Assembly: GCA_964549495.1 (NCBI GenBank)
Contig: CAZJWJ010000101.1
Span: 1 to 17,904 of the forward strand
From: JACKBJ01 sp964549495
Lineage (GTDB): Bacteria; Chloroflexota; Anaerolineae; Epilineales; Epilineaceae
Direction of reading: 5' to 3'
Length of the DNA stretch: 17,904 nucleotides
The position numbers and the translations under genes are program-made. The notes under the pieces were generated by a model, which did not search any database, had not been told where the DNA came from, and was given only the letters and a program-made list of their open reading frames with translations. Positions 8,501 through 16,053 of this stretch are shown here, piece after piece; positions within the stretch are counted from its first letter, which is position 1, and the number at the start of each line of letters is the position of its first letter.

Positions 8501-10882
8501 CAGGCAGAGTTCGGGCCGGGTCGACCAGGGATCGGGTCCGAGCAGCTCGATCCCGGAGCGGAGGAGCCGAAAGGCGCTGTCGTAGGCCGCCGACTCCTTG
8601 GCCAAGCGGCCGGCGCGCAGGTTGTGCTCGGCCAATCCCTGACGCTCCGCGTCGGTTTCCAGCAAGTCCGAGGCCCGGTTGAGGTGGGAGACGACCTCGA
8701 AGCATCGCTCGGGCTCGACGGCCGGGGCCTCGAGCATCCGCTGCTCGAGGGCGCGGCCGATGCCCAGGTGGGTGCGAGCCTTGCGCTCGGCCGGGATCAG
8801 CGCGTAGGCCGCCTGGTGCACGCGATCGTGGGCGAAGCGGAACTCGATGTCGGAGGCGCCGAGATCCTCCATCTCCGCACCCTCGGCCAAGAAGCGCCGC
8901 CAGCCCGAGCCGAGGGGCAGGACCTGACCGATCTCCAGCGCCGGCAGCAGGGCGCGCGCCGTCGCCGCGGGGCTGGTCTCGGCCACCAGCGCCAGGGAAG
9001 CCAAATCGAAGCGATTGCCGACGCAGGCGGCCAGCTGGAGCAACTCGCGGCTGTCTTCGTCCAGCTCGAGCATGCGCCGCATCACCAGCTCGACCACGTT
9101 GTCGGTGATCTCGAGCCGGGCGATCGCCTCCAGGTCCCACTGCCAGCCCCCCATGTCCTCGACGAAGGCCAGATGGCCGTCGTCGACCAGCTGGCGCAAG
9201 AACTGACGCAGGAAGAAGGGGTTGCCGGCCGTCTTGTCGACGATCAGGCGCGCCAGCTCGCGGGCGATGATGGCCGGCGAGCCGGTGGCATCGGACACGA
9301 GCTCGGTCACGCTGCGCTCGTCCATCGGCGACAGGGCGATCTCCTCGATGCGCACGCCCGCCTCGCGCATCGTCTCGAGCATCCGCACCAAGGGGTGGCC
9401 GCCGTGGACTTCGGTGTCGCGGTAGGCGCCGATGACCAGGAGGCCCTCGAGATCGGGGTCGGCCAACAGCTGCTGCATGAGGTCCAGGGAGCCCATGTCG
9501 GCCCATTGCAGGTCGTCCAGGAAGAGCACCATGGGATGCTCGGGCGAAGCCAGGGTCGCGGCGAAGCGTCGGAAGACCAGACCGAGGCGGTTGCGCGCCT
9601 CGCGACCGCCGACCACCGGCAGATCGGGCTGTGGCCCGACCAAGCGCTCGAGATCCGGCAGGATCTCGACCAGCACGCGCCCGCTCTTGTCCAAGGCCGC
9701 TTGGATGCGCTCGCGCCAGGACTCGACCCTCGACTCGGGCTCGCTGAGGACCTGGCGCAGCAGCTCGCCGAAGGCCGCCGCGATGGCCGAATAGGGCTGG
9801 CTGCGCTGCAGCTGGTCGAACTTGCCGCCGATCACGTGACCGCGGCGCTCGACCATCGGCACCTGCACCTCGTTGACCAACATGCTCTTGCCGATGCCGG
9901 GTGCGCCGGCCACCAACATCAGCTCCGCTCGCCCCCGGCTGGCGCGACTGAAGCTCTCCAGCAGGCGGTCGACCTCGCGATCGCGGCCGTAGAGCCGCTG
10001 TGGGATGTGGAAGCGGTCCGAGACATCCCGGAGTCCGGGCTCGAAGGGCTGGATGCGCCCCGCGGCCCGCCATTCGCGCTGGCATCGTTCGAGGTCCTGG
10101 ACCAGCCCGAAGGCACCCTGATAGCGATCCTCGGCCGACTTGGCCAGCAGCTTGTCGACGATGGCCGCGACGGCCTCGGGAACCTCGGCACCGAAGTCCC
10201 GCGCGGAGGGCGGTGGCACCGCCAAGTGCTGGTGGACCAGCTCCAGCGCGTCGCCGGACTCGAATGGCGTCCGGCCGGTGAGCATCTCGAAGTAGGTGGC
10301 GCCGAGGCCGTAGAAATCGGCCCGCCAGTCGAGCGCGCGGTTCATGCGACCGGTCTGCTCGGGGGCGATGTAGGGCAGGGTCCCCTCGAGCGACCGGATC
10401 GAACCGGACTCGACCCGCTCTTCCTCCAGGCGGGAGGCGATGTCGAAGTCGATGATCTGAAGCCGGCCCGTCTCCGGGTTGTAGACGAAGTTGGCCGGGT
10501 TGACGTCCTTGTGGATCAAGCCCAGCCGGTGGATCCGACCCAACAAGGTGGCCATCCGGATGGCCAGGTCCAAGAAGTCCTCGACCGCCATCCCACCGGG
10601 CTCGATGCGCGCGTAGAGCGGGCCGGCGCCGATGTCCTCGAGCAGCAGGGCCAGGTTCTTGCCATAGGCCAGGAGCTCCAGCGGCCGCACGATCCCCGGA
10701 TCGTCGAAGCTCCGGAGCAGATCGTACTCCAGGCGCAGCCGCGCCCGCTCCTCGGGCGAGGGGTATTCGCCGGCCAGGGTCTTGACGATCACCGGGCGCT
10801 CGTCGGCATCGCGGCGCGCGCGATGGACGCGCGTCACGCTCCCCTCGTAGATCGTCTCCAGTCTCCCCAGGCCAGGAATCAT
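5501..10882 (-). CDS. Ser/Thr kinase-AAA ATPase-TPR-GAF-class III cyclase fusion
   Basis: A 1793-residue multidomain signalling protein. (1) Protein kinase, about 10-270: K34 in VIVK, catalytic loop HKDVNPAN at 124-131, DFD at 145-147 instead of DFG, and APE at 173-175. The glycine loop is degenerate (YEGSVTRVH). (2) AAA/STAND-type ATPase, about 300-700: Walker A GAPGIGKS at 326-333 and Walker B LFLDDLQWAD with D456/D457. (3) Helical TPR-like region, about 750-1300. (4) GAF domain, about 1325-1490. (5) The linker RFVPEGFLAFLQKGSVTDVALGD (split by eye), typical of GAF-coupled cyclases, then a class III cyclase, about 1535-1720, with metal ligands D1543 (FSDVRGFT) and D1587 (YVGDAIMALF), base-selecting K1583, and N1660/R1664 (TVNLASR). 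All cyclase residues are present, so nucleotide cyclase activity is likely, probably adenylate. A 70-residue helical tail follows. No membrane span is seen. The kinase may be active or regulatory. The start is ATG 10882, with a G-rich but weak ribosome-binding site. Confidence 0.92.
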   Translation of the reverse strand: MIPGLGRLETIYEGSVTRVHRARRDADERPVIVKTLAGEYPSPEERARLRLEYDLLRSFDDPGIVRPLELLAYGKNLALLLEDIGAGPLYARIEPGGMAVEDFLDLAIRMATLLGRIHRLGLIHKDVNPANFVYNPETGRLQIIDFDIASRLEEERVESGSIRSLEGTLPYIAPEQTGRMNRALDWRADFYGLGATYFEMLTGRTPFESGDALELVHQHLAVPPPSARDFGAEVPEAVAAIVDKLLAKSAEDRYQGAFGLVQDLERCQREWRAAGRIQPFEPGLRDVSDRFHIPQRLYGRDREVDRLLESFSRASRGRAELMLVAGAPGIGKSMLVNEVQVPMVERRGHVIGGKFDQLQRSQPYSAIAAAFGELLRQVLSEPESRVESWRERIQAALDKSGRVLVEILPDLERLVGPQPDLPVVGGREARNRLGLVFRRFAATLASPEHPMVLFLDDLQWADMGSLDLMQQLLADPDLEGLLVIGAYRDTEVHGGHPLVRMLETMREAGVRIEEIALSPMDERSVTELVSDATGSPAIIARELARLIVDKTAGNPFFLRQFLRQLVDDGHLAFVEDMGGWQWDLEAIARLEITDNVVELVMRRMLELDEDSRELLQLAACVGNRFDLASLALVAETSPAATARALLPALEIGQVLPLGSGWRRFLAEGAEMEDLGASDIEFRFAHDRVHQAAYALIPAERKARTHLGIGRALEQRMLEAPAVEPERCFEVVSHLNRASDLLETDAERQGLAEHNLRAGRLAKESAAYDSAFRLLRSGIELLGPDPWSTRPELCLDLHREAADAAIGDQALDAAHRLAALVIERAPDPVAAVPAYCTRIEAYSAGHQLADAVRIGAQGLEGLGLTLDLDADEASVARSIAEVSALIEPLGREGLLALPPCEDPQALAVMRLLGLVVVPITFVNGNAFVDVVAHMLRRTIQDGIAPASPFALALYANLLCGPLQQYAAGYEMGRTGVEMMDRLDSRTILPTVTVTFETSVRHWRDHQAHSLEGLQRACQAGIEVGDFEFAMLNGVNHGTQLLLIGRPLDQVEEELGRMQDMLERILPHGHLHSLRINRQAVANLLGQSGQRIELSGAHFDARSELPALRSSGDTTHLLQVAMFEATEHLIYGEFDAARDKFIPAIEEIFRTGWRGTMWVPLLHFYGALAILHAEPEADRRLEESSEALAACLAGLRGAAESAPMNYGHKLDLVEAELARIDGQVEEALRRYESAIGRAAEQGYLQDEALAAELAGHGMLEMGFDRLAEVYLGAAVDAWQAWGAATKVDEMRERFNFLRERRRSSRSGTTGRGETTRTNRTRTLRSLTQHGGLDIDLTTVLKASQAISGQIELRRLQNTLLQVTMENAGADAGALIDLREGRAQVVAAYRLDQEPQPIEPQPIEDSREVSAAVLRYAMRVGESVVLSDASKVGRFTTDPHLRRVGARSVLCLPIRHQGEIQALLYLENSEASDVFTPDRLELLSMLSGQIAISLENARLYQRLRRLNESFARFVPEGFLAFLQKGSVTDVALGDQVERRMSLLFSDVRGFTARAERVPAARTFALLNDYLGRMVPVIEARGGVIDKYVGDAIMALFPEPGGADAALQAALDMLRQRDQFNQELVQRGESPLAMGIGLHTGTVMLGTIGSEARMDGTVIGDTVNLASRMEGVTRQYGLDLVLSGDTHRALDFPSNYLLREIDRVQVVGRDQPVDVYEVFEADPPARAGRKRESLPRLAAVVAAYRARDFETCESECRLLQLLDPEDEVAAMYLRRCEVIREHGLPPDDELVAVLTEK

Positions 10883-10977
10883 GGCAGGGGCCCCCCAAGC
10901 CCCCGGCCATCATATCGACTTCGCCGCAATGGCGCCAGTCTGGAGGCATCCGGCGGCCAGGCGCTCAGGGCCCGGTC

Positions 10978-10992
10978 GATCTCCCGGAGATC
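10978..10992 (-). other. Hairpin overlapping the stop codon of the downstream VWA gene
   Basis: On the minus strand, GATCTC-CGG-GAGATC forms a 6-bp stem with a 3-nt loop, and its 5' arm begins inside the TGA stop codon. Here it is also flanked by GGGCCC on both sides, which could lengthen the stem. No T-tract follows, so it is not a classical terminator. The same hairpin sits at the stop of the paralogue at 12366-12380. Possible roles are mRNA 3'-end stabilisation or partial termination before the kinase gene. Confidence 0.5.
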
Positions 10993-12301
10993 AGGGCCCG
11001 CTGGGACCTTCCAGGCAGCCGGCGCGCCAGATGACGCCGTTGAAGAGCGGATGGTAGTGGATGGCCCGGTTGCGGATGTCCAGGCAGGTGCGGCGCGGAT
11101 TGGGCGGCGCGTCGTAGCCGGACTCGGGCCAGGGCGGGGCGCCGGGTTTGTTGGGATCGAGCAGCTGGTTCCAGCCCATGACCCGGTCGGGATCGGCCAG
11201 GGCCCGATCGATGGCCGATCCGGGCGCCTTGAGGCGCGTGATTCGGCAGACGCAGCCTTCGCCCGGCTCGCCGGGCAGGATCTCGACGACCGGGATCGGG
11301 AAGACGATCCGGCCCGGGTTGTCGAAGCCGTCCCGGTAGCTGGCGGTGGCCTCGACATTGGTCGGATGCGTTCCGACCTCTCGAGGGATCAGCTCGTAGC
11401 GCAGCCGCGTGCCGGCCTCGGGCAGGTCGGTCAGGGTCCAGGTCAGGCGCCGCGCGCCAGGATCCCATGCCGCGGCCGGGCGCGACGAGCCCACGACGTA
11501 CTGCATGCTGCCCGGCACGATGTCGTCGATGGTGATGCTCCGGAAGAGCACGCTGGCCTCGATCCGGCCGGCGATGCCGAGGAAGATCTGCTCCAGCTCG
11601 TCGGGGCCCGGGCTGAAGTGGTAGCGATCCGGGTCGTCGGCGATCTGGCGCAGCAGGGCCTCCTCGACGTCGTTGCCCAGGCCGATGGCGTAGGCGGTCA
11701 CGCCGTCGGCCTTCATCTGGGCGATGACGCGGTAGATGTCGGCAAGCGGCGGCTGCTGGATGCGATGCCGGCCGTCGGTCAGGAAGACCACCACCGGCTT
11801 GGCGTCGGAGCGCGCGCCGGCGCTTGTGACCATGCGCCGGCCGGCCTCCAGCGAGTCGACCAGGTTGGTGCCGCGTCCCCAGGTGATGTCGGCCACGCTC
11901 TGGCGCAGCCGGTCCTTGTCGTCGGTCAGGTACTCCATCTCCTCGACCACCGCGTCGAAGGCGATCAGCCCGATGTGCACCAGCTGCGGATCGACGGCGT
12001 CGATGAAGCGGGTGGCGGCAAGCTTGGCCGCGTCCAGCTTGCCGTCGTCGACCATCGACAGCGAGCGGTCGATGACCAGGGCGACGTCGGCCTTCTCCTC
12101 GCGGCGGGGACAGCTGCCGGCCACCTCGAGGGTCACCTCGACCGTCTCGCCGAGGCGGATCCGGGTCGGCGCGGCGGTCTTGTCGCGGGTCGGGCTGCAG
12201 ACCAGGGGGTCGCCCTGGGCGCGCAGCTCGCCGGCCGGCAGCAGCGCCAAGAGCGCGAGCATCCCCAGGACGGTCGCGAGTCGGGCGGGCGGGCGGATCA
12301 T
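10991..12301 (-). CDS. Secreted von Willebrand factor A domain protein (copy 1)
   Basis: A 436-residue protein with a cleavable signal peptide: basic MIRPPAR, a hydrophobic core to about residue 23, and probable cleavage after LRA at 28. The mature start (VCSPTRDKTAAPTRIRLGE) leads into a VWA domain at about 70-260 with a complete MIDAS metal site: D78-x-S80-x-S82, T145 in GRGTNLVDS and D176 in FLTDGRH. A beta-rich, DUF11-like region follows (about 265-345). The C-terminal 90 residues contain four cysteines (CVC, RRTC, AGC) and end in GPSGP. There is no C-terminal anchor, so it is probably exported and free or complexed. The ATG at 12301 has AAGGGAG about 8 nt upstream. It lies 77 nt after its paralogue and 108 nt before the kinase gene, all on one strand, which suggests one transcription unit. 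The ligand is unknown. Confidence 0.87.
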   Translation of the reverse strand: MIRPPARLATVLGMLALLALLPAGELRAQGDPLVCSPTRDKTAAPTRIRLGETVEVTLEVAGSCPRREEKADVALVIDRSLSMVDDGKLDAAKLAATRFIDAVDPQLVHIGLIAFDAVVEEMEYLTDDKDRLRQSVADITWGRGTNLVDSLEAGRRMVTSAGARSDAKPVVVFLTDGRHRIQQPPLADIYRVIAQMKADGVTAYAIGLGNDVEEALLRQIADDPDRYHFSPGPDELEQIFLGIAGRIEASVLFRSITIDDIVPGSMQYVVGSSRPAAAWDPGARRLTWTLTDLPEAGTRLRYELIPREVGTHPTNVEATASYRDGFDNPGRIVFPIPVVEILPGEPGEGCVCRITRLKAPGSAIDRALADPDRVMGWNQLLDPNKPGAPPWPESGYDAPPNPRRTCLDIRNRAIHYHPLFNGVIWRAGCLEGPSGP

Positions 12302-12365
12302 GCGGCAGCTCCCTTGCTCATGCGCGGCCCTCGAACGGAGGCCCTTCGATGGATTGCGCCCCGTC

Positions 12366-12380
12366 GATCTCCCGGAGATC
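12366..12380 (-). other. Hairpin overlapping the stop codon of the upstream VWA gene
   Basis: The same GATCTC-CGG-GAGATC stem-loop as at 10978-10992, again starting within the TGA. The near-identity of the two paralogous genes continues about 20 bases past the stop, through this hairpin, and then ends. No T-tract follows. Confidence 0.5.
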
Positions 12381-13731
12381 AGGGCCCGCTGGGACCTTCC
12401 AGGCAGCCGGCGCGCCAGATGACGCTGTTGAAGAGCGGATGGTAGTGGATTGCGCGGTTGCTGATGTCCAGGCAGGTGCGGCGCGGGTTGGGCGGCCGGT
12501 CGTAGCCGGGCTGCGGCCAGGGCGGCGAGCCGGGCTTGTTGGGGTCGAGCAGCTGGTTCCAGCCCATCACCTGTGCCGGGTTGGCCAGGGCGTGGTTGAT
12601 GGCCGCCTGCGGCGCCTTGAGGATGGTGATGCGGCAGACGCAGCCGCCCACCTCGCCGGGGATGACGTCGACGATGGGGATGGGGAAGGTCGTCTCGCCC
12701 GGGTTGTCGAAGCCGTCGCGGTAGCGGGCGGTGGCGGCCACGTTGGTCGGATGCGTGCCGGCCTCGGTGGGCTCGACCCGGAATTGCAGCCGGGCGCCGG
12801 TATCCGGCACCTGGGTCAGGGTCCAGGTCAGGCTGCGCGCGGCCGGGTCCCAGACGGCGGCCGGCTGGGCCGAGCCGGTCACGTAGCGCATGTTGGCCGG
12901 CAGGATGTCGACCACCTCCAGCTCCGCGAAGAGCACCGCGGCCTCGATGCGGCCGGCGATCTGCTGGAAGATGTCGTCCAGCTCGCTGGGTGTCGGGCTG
13001 TCGTAGTAGCGGTCGGGATCGCCGGCGATGCGCAAGAGGGTGGCCGCGTCGGCCCCGGAGCCCAGGCCGATGGCGTAGGTGACGATGCCGTCGGCCCGCA
13101 CCTGGGCGATGATGCGGTCGATCTCGGAGATGTCCGGGTTGTTGACGCTGTGCTCGCCGTCGGTCAGGAAGACGATGACCGGCGTGGCGTCGGCCCGCGC
13201 GCCGGCGCTGGTGACCATGCGCCGGCCGGCTTCCAGCGAGTCGACCAGGTTGGTGCCCATGTCGCCCTGGATGTCGGCGATGGCCTGCTCGAGCAGGGTC
13301 ACGTCGTCGGTCAGGTACTGCATCTCCTCGATGACGTCGTCGAAGGCGATGACGCCCACGTGCACCAAGGTCGGGTCGATGGTCTGGACGAAGTGCGTGG
13401 CGGCCGTCTTGGCGGCTTCCAGGGCGCTGCCGGGGCCGCGGCCCATGGAGCTGGAGCGATCGATGACCAGAACGGCATCGACCTCTTGCTCGCGCGGCGG
13501 GCAGTTGCCGTCGATCTTGAGCGTGACGGTGACCTCTTCGCCCAGGCGGATCTGGCTGGGGCTGGCGGTCTTGTCGCGGTCGACGCTGCAGACCGGTGGT
13601 TCGGACTGGGCTCTGGCGCGGTCGGGCGTGGCGGCGAGGTGGAAGCCGGCCGGCAGGAGGAGGGTGGCGGCGAGCAGGGCGAGGAATAGGTCTGGGAGGG
13701 GCAGGTGGCGCGAGCGGGGGAGTGGCGGCAT
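12379..13731 (-). CDS. Secreted von Willebrand factor A domain protein (copy 2)
   Basis: A 450-residue paralogue of the next gene downstream, with the same plan. The signal peptide (PDLFLALLAATLLLPAGF) has probable cleavage after ARA at 41. The Cys-containing segment CSVDRDKTASPSQIRLGE follows. The VWA domain has its full MIDAS site (D91-x-S93-x-S95, T160 in DMGTNLVDS, D191 in LTDGEH). After that come the beta-rich region and the four-Cys C-terminal domain ending GPSGP. I chose ATG 13731 because GGAG lies about 6 nt upstream and the signal peptide begins right there. The open frame runs 60 residues further upstream, but that part is Pro-rich with no family features. The VWA cores differ moderately between the copies, while the last 60 residues are almost identical. 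It is the first gene of the VWA-VWA-kinase/cyclase-membrane protein block. Confidence 0.87.
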   Translation of the reverse strand: MPPLPRSRHLPLPDLFLALLAATLLLPAGFHLAATPDRARAQSEPPVCSVDRDKTASPSQIRLGEEVTVTLKIDGNCPPREQEVDAVLVIDRSSSMGRGPGSALEAAKTAATHFVQTIDPTLVHVGVIAFDDVIEEMQYLTDDVTLLEQAIADIQGDMGTNLVDSLEAGRRMVTSAGARADATPVIVFLTDGEHSVNNPDISEIDRIIAQVRADGIVTYAIGLGSGADAATLLRIAGDPDRYYDSPTPSELDDIFQQIAGRIEAAVLFAELEVVDILPANMRYVTGSAQPAAVWDPAARSLTWTLTQVPDTGARLQFRVEPTEAGTHPTNVAATARYRDGFDNPGETTFPIPIVDVIPGEVGGCVCRITILKAPQAAINHALANPAQVMGWNQLLDPNKPGSPPWPQPGYDRPPNPRRTCLDISNRAIHYHPLFNSVIWRAGCLEGPSGP

Positions 13732-13863
13732 CTCGGGACTCCGTGGGATTGGGACGCGGCTGGGATCTCGCACGTCGGATGGAGCGGCCGATCGGGCTTG
13801 GATCGCTTGGGGCGGCGCATCGAATGGTTGGTGATGAGACCGGATCTGTGGGAGATAGGGTTG

Positions 13864-13869
13864 ATTATA
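13864..13869 (-). promoter_or_regulatory. Candidate -10 box upstream of the VWA operon
   Basis: The minus strand reads TATAAT, a perfect sigma-70 -10 hexamer that stands out in this GC-rich DNA. It lies 133 bases upstream of the VWA start at 13731, so a transcript from it would have a leader of about 125 nt. No good -35 hexamer is found at 16-18 bp (the site is C-rich), so an activator or an atypical promoter is possible. Confidence 0.4.
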
Positions 13870-13962
13870 GGGACAGGACGGTTCGGGTGGGGTGGGGGTT
13901 GTGGTTAACATCGTTCTGTGACGGAAAACGTCTCTTGTGGAATCGAGTGGGGTGGGCGGGTC

Positions 13963-14157
<195 letters not shown>

Positions 14158-14178
14158 TTGGGTCGCTTGGTCCTGCTG

Positions 14179-14197
14179 TGCCGAGGGTGTCTCGGCA
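14179..14197 (-). terminator. Hairpin below menE, possible weak terminator
   Basis: A perfect 7-bp stem, TGCCGAG/CTCGGCA, with a 5-nt loop lies 33 bases past the menE stop on the minus strand. No T-run follows it, so intrinsic termination would be weak. It may be only a 3'-end structure. Confidence 0.35.
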
Positions 14198-14230
14198 AGA
14201 CTCAGGACTGTTGCCCCTTCAAGGAAGCCC

Positions 14231-15871
14231 TCAGGCGGGGGGCTGATCTGGCGGGGTGGGGAGGGAGTGGCGGAGGGCGGCGCGTTGGAGCTTGCCGGAA
14301 GGGGTGCGGGGGAGGGGGGGAGAGAGGAGGTATCGGTGCGGGAGTTTGTAGCTGGCGAGGTGGTGGCGGAGGAAGGCGTCGAGGTCGGGGGGGAGGGGGT
14401 GGGTGGCGGTGGGAGCTTGGATTTGGGGTGGGGGGGAGGCGGTCGGGACGAGGACGGCCAGGGGGCGCTGGCCCCAATGGGGGTCGGGATCGGGCAGGAC
14501 GCAGCAGTCGGCGATGGCGGGATGGCGCAGGAGGACGGCCTCGATCTCGGCGGGGTAGATGTTCTCGCCGCCGCTGACGATCAGGTCCTCGCGCCGGCCG
14601 CCGACGTGGAGGTGGCCCAGATCGTCCAGCCAGCCCAGGTCGCCGGTGTGGAGCCAGCCATCGGAGAGGGTGCTGCGGGTGGATTCTTCGTCGCGCCAGT
14701 AGCCGGCCATGACGGTCGGCCCGCGCAGGATGATCTGACCGGTCACGGAAGGGGGAAGGACCCTGCCCTCATCGTCGATGATGCGCAGCTCGGTGAAGGG
14801 GAGGGGGGGAGCCCCCGATGGAGCGCGGTCCGTGGTGGCGTGATCCCCGGTGGCGGGTGCGGCGGTGGCGACTTGGCTGGCGGCTTCGGTCAGGCCGTAG
14901 GTGGGGGCGATGGGAAAGCCCAGCGAGCGGGCGCGGGCCAGCAGGTCGGGGGGGATGGGGCCACCGCCGAGCAGGACGGTGCGTAGGTGGGGTGGGGCGG
15001 GATGGTCGCCCCAGGCTTCGAGGAGACGCTGGAGCATCGTCGGGACCAGGGAGATGCGGTGGACCTGGTCTTGGGATAGGGACTGGGCGATGGCGCGGGC
15101 GTCGAAGGGAGCGTTGGGGAGCAGGGCGGTGCCGCCGGCCAGCGCGCTGCGCCAGAGGACGGACAGACCGCCGACGTGGAAGAGCGGCATGGGCGCCAGC
15201 CATCGATCCCCGGGCGCGATGCCCAGGCGTAGCGCCGAGCCCAAAGCGCTCCACAGGAGGTTGCCGACGGTCAGCACCGCGCCCTTGGGCCGGCCGCTGG
15301 TCCCCGAGGTGAAGAGGATGCATTGGGGAGAGGCCAGGTCGAGTCGCGGGAGCAAGGGGTCGGCCCCTTCGCCAAGGAGCGATAGACCATCGGCGATGGA
15401 GACTCGGGTGGACGTCCCGTCATTGCGGACAAGGTAAGAAGCGCGATCGCCTTCGGCCTGCAGGACCACCCTTCGAAGGCTATGGGGGATCGGTGTGGAC
15501 GTGGAGGCGTGCAGAGAGAGGGGGCTGCCGGCATGGGTGATCAGCAGCTTGGGCTGGATCCATTCGAGTTGCCAGGTCAGCTCGTCCGCCGTCAAGCGAC
15601 GATTCAGTGGGACCAGCACCGCACCCAGCCCGGCCACCGCGTGGAGGGCCATCACCATCCGCAGGTCATCGGGGAGGAGGACGGCGACGCGATCGCCGCT
15701 GCTGACGCCGAGTGCACGCAAGCTGGAGGCCAGGCTCGCCACGACTGCATGCAGCTCGGCGTAGGTGCAGGCGGTCCCCGAGACCTCGACCGCGATGCCC
15801 TCGGGTCGCTCTGCCGCCTGTCGGCTCAGGGGGAAGGGCAGGTAGGTCTCGGACGCGGCCTGTGGGCTCAT
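14231..15871 (-). CDS. menE: o-succinylbenzoate-CoA ligase (MenE)
   Basis: ANL-superfamily adenylate-forming enzyme that converts o-succinylbenzoate to its CoA thioester, the substrate of MenB. The 546-residue product contains all core motifs: the P-loop FTSGTSGRPKGA at 187-198, YGLTEAASQV, HTGDLGWLDDLGHLHVGGR with the hinge-region Arg, SGGENIYPAEIE, and the C-terminal catalytic lysine K527 in PSGKLQ. A Pro-rich insert (ASPPPQIQAPTATHPLPP) lies in the C-terminal lobe. I chose ATG 15871, which overlaps the stop of the upstream small gene as ATGA, indicating translational coupling. An in-frame ATG 23 codons upstream would lie inside that gene and is less likely. Other acyl-CoA ligases look alike, but the menB/menA/menC genes in the window and the DAHP synthase in the operon favour MenE. 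Confidence 0.9.
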   Translation of the reverse strand: MSPQAASETYLPFPLSRQAAERPEGIAVEVSGTACTYAELHAVVASLASSLRALGVSSGDRVAVLLPDDLRMVMALHAVAGLGAVLVPLNRRLTADELTWQLEWIQPKLLITHAGSPLSLHASTSTPIPHSLRRVVLQAEGDRASYLVRNDGTSTRVSIADGLSLLGEGADPLLPRLDLASPQCILFTSGTSGRPKGAVLTVGNLLWSALGSALRLGIAPGDRWLAPMPLFHVGGLSVLWRSALAGGTALLPNAPFDARAIAQSLSQDQVHRISLVPTMLQRLLEAWGDHPAPPHLRTVLLGGGPIPPDLLARARSLGFPIAPTYGLTEAASQVATAAPATGDHATTDRAPSGAPPLPFTELRIIDDEGRVLPPSVTGQIILRGPTVMAGYWRDEESTRSTLSDGWLHTGDLGWLDDLGHLHVGGRREDLIVSGGENIYPAEIEAVLLRHPAIADCCVLPDPDPHWGQRPLAVLVPTASPPPQIQAPTATHPLPPDLDAFLRHHLASYKLPHRYLLSPPLPRTPSGKLQRAALRHSLPTPPDQPPA

Positions 15872-16053
15872 GGTCGAAGCTCGATCCCCACCGGCATCGG
15901 GTAGCCGGGCGCGTGGTCTCCAGCGGGCATGTGTGCCCAAGCTCCGGTCACCACCATGGCCAGGAAGTAGAACGCGTTCAGCAGCACCGGGATGGCGGCG
16001 ACGAGCGTCAAGATCTCGCGCCAGCGAGTGCGGATGCGGTTAGGGGTCGTCAA
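15868..16053 (-). CDS. Small single-span membrane protein
   Basis: A 61-residue protein with a basic N-terminus (TTPNRIRTRWRE), one hydrophobic helix (ILTLVAAIPVLLNAFYFLAMVVTGAW, about 14-39, written here only as a region) and a short polar tail ending GIELRP. I do not recognise a family. The start is probably TTG at 16053, preceded by GAGG. The frame stays open upstream, but there is no ATG or GTG nearby. The gene overlaps the end of the DCC-family gene by 14 bases and the start of menE by 4 bases (ATGA). Such packing argues that it is a real, co-translated gene rather than a chance frame. Confidence 0.6.
   Translation of the reverse strand: MTTPNRIRTRWREILTLVAAIPVLLNAFYFLAMVVTGAWAHMPAGDHAPGYPMPVGIELRP

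Noticed and set aside
7862..12445. A 1527-codon open frame on the plus strand
   Set aside because: It lies antisense to the kinase/cyclase and first VWA genes, has a His/Gln/Gly/Asp-rich composition typical of shadow frames in GC-rich DNA, and shows no domain.
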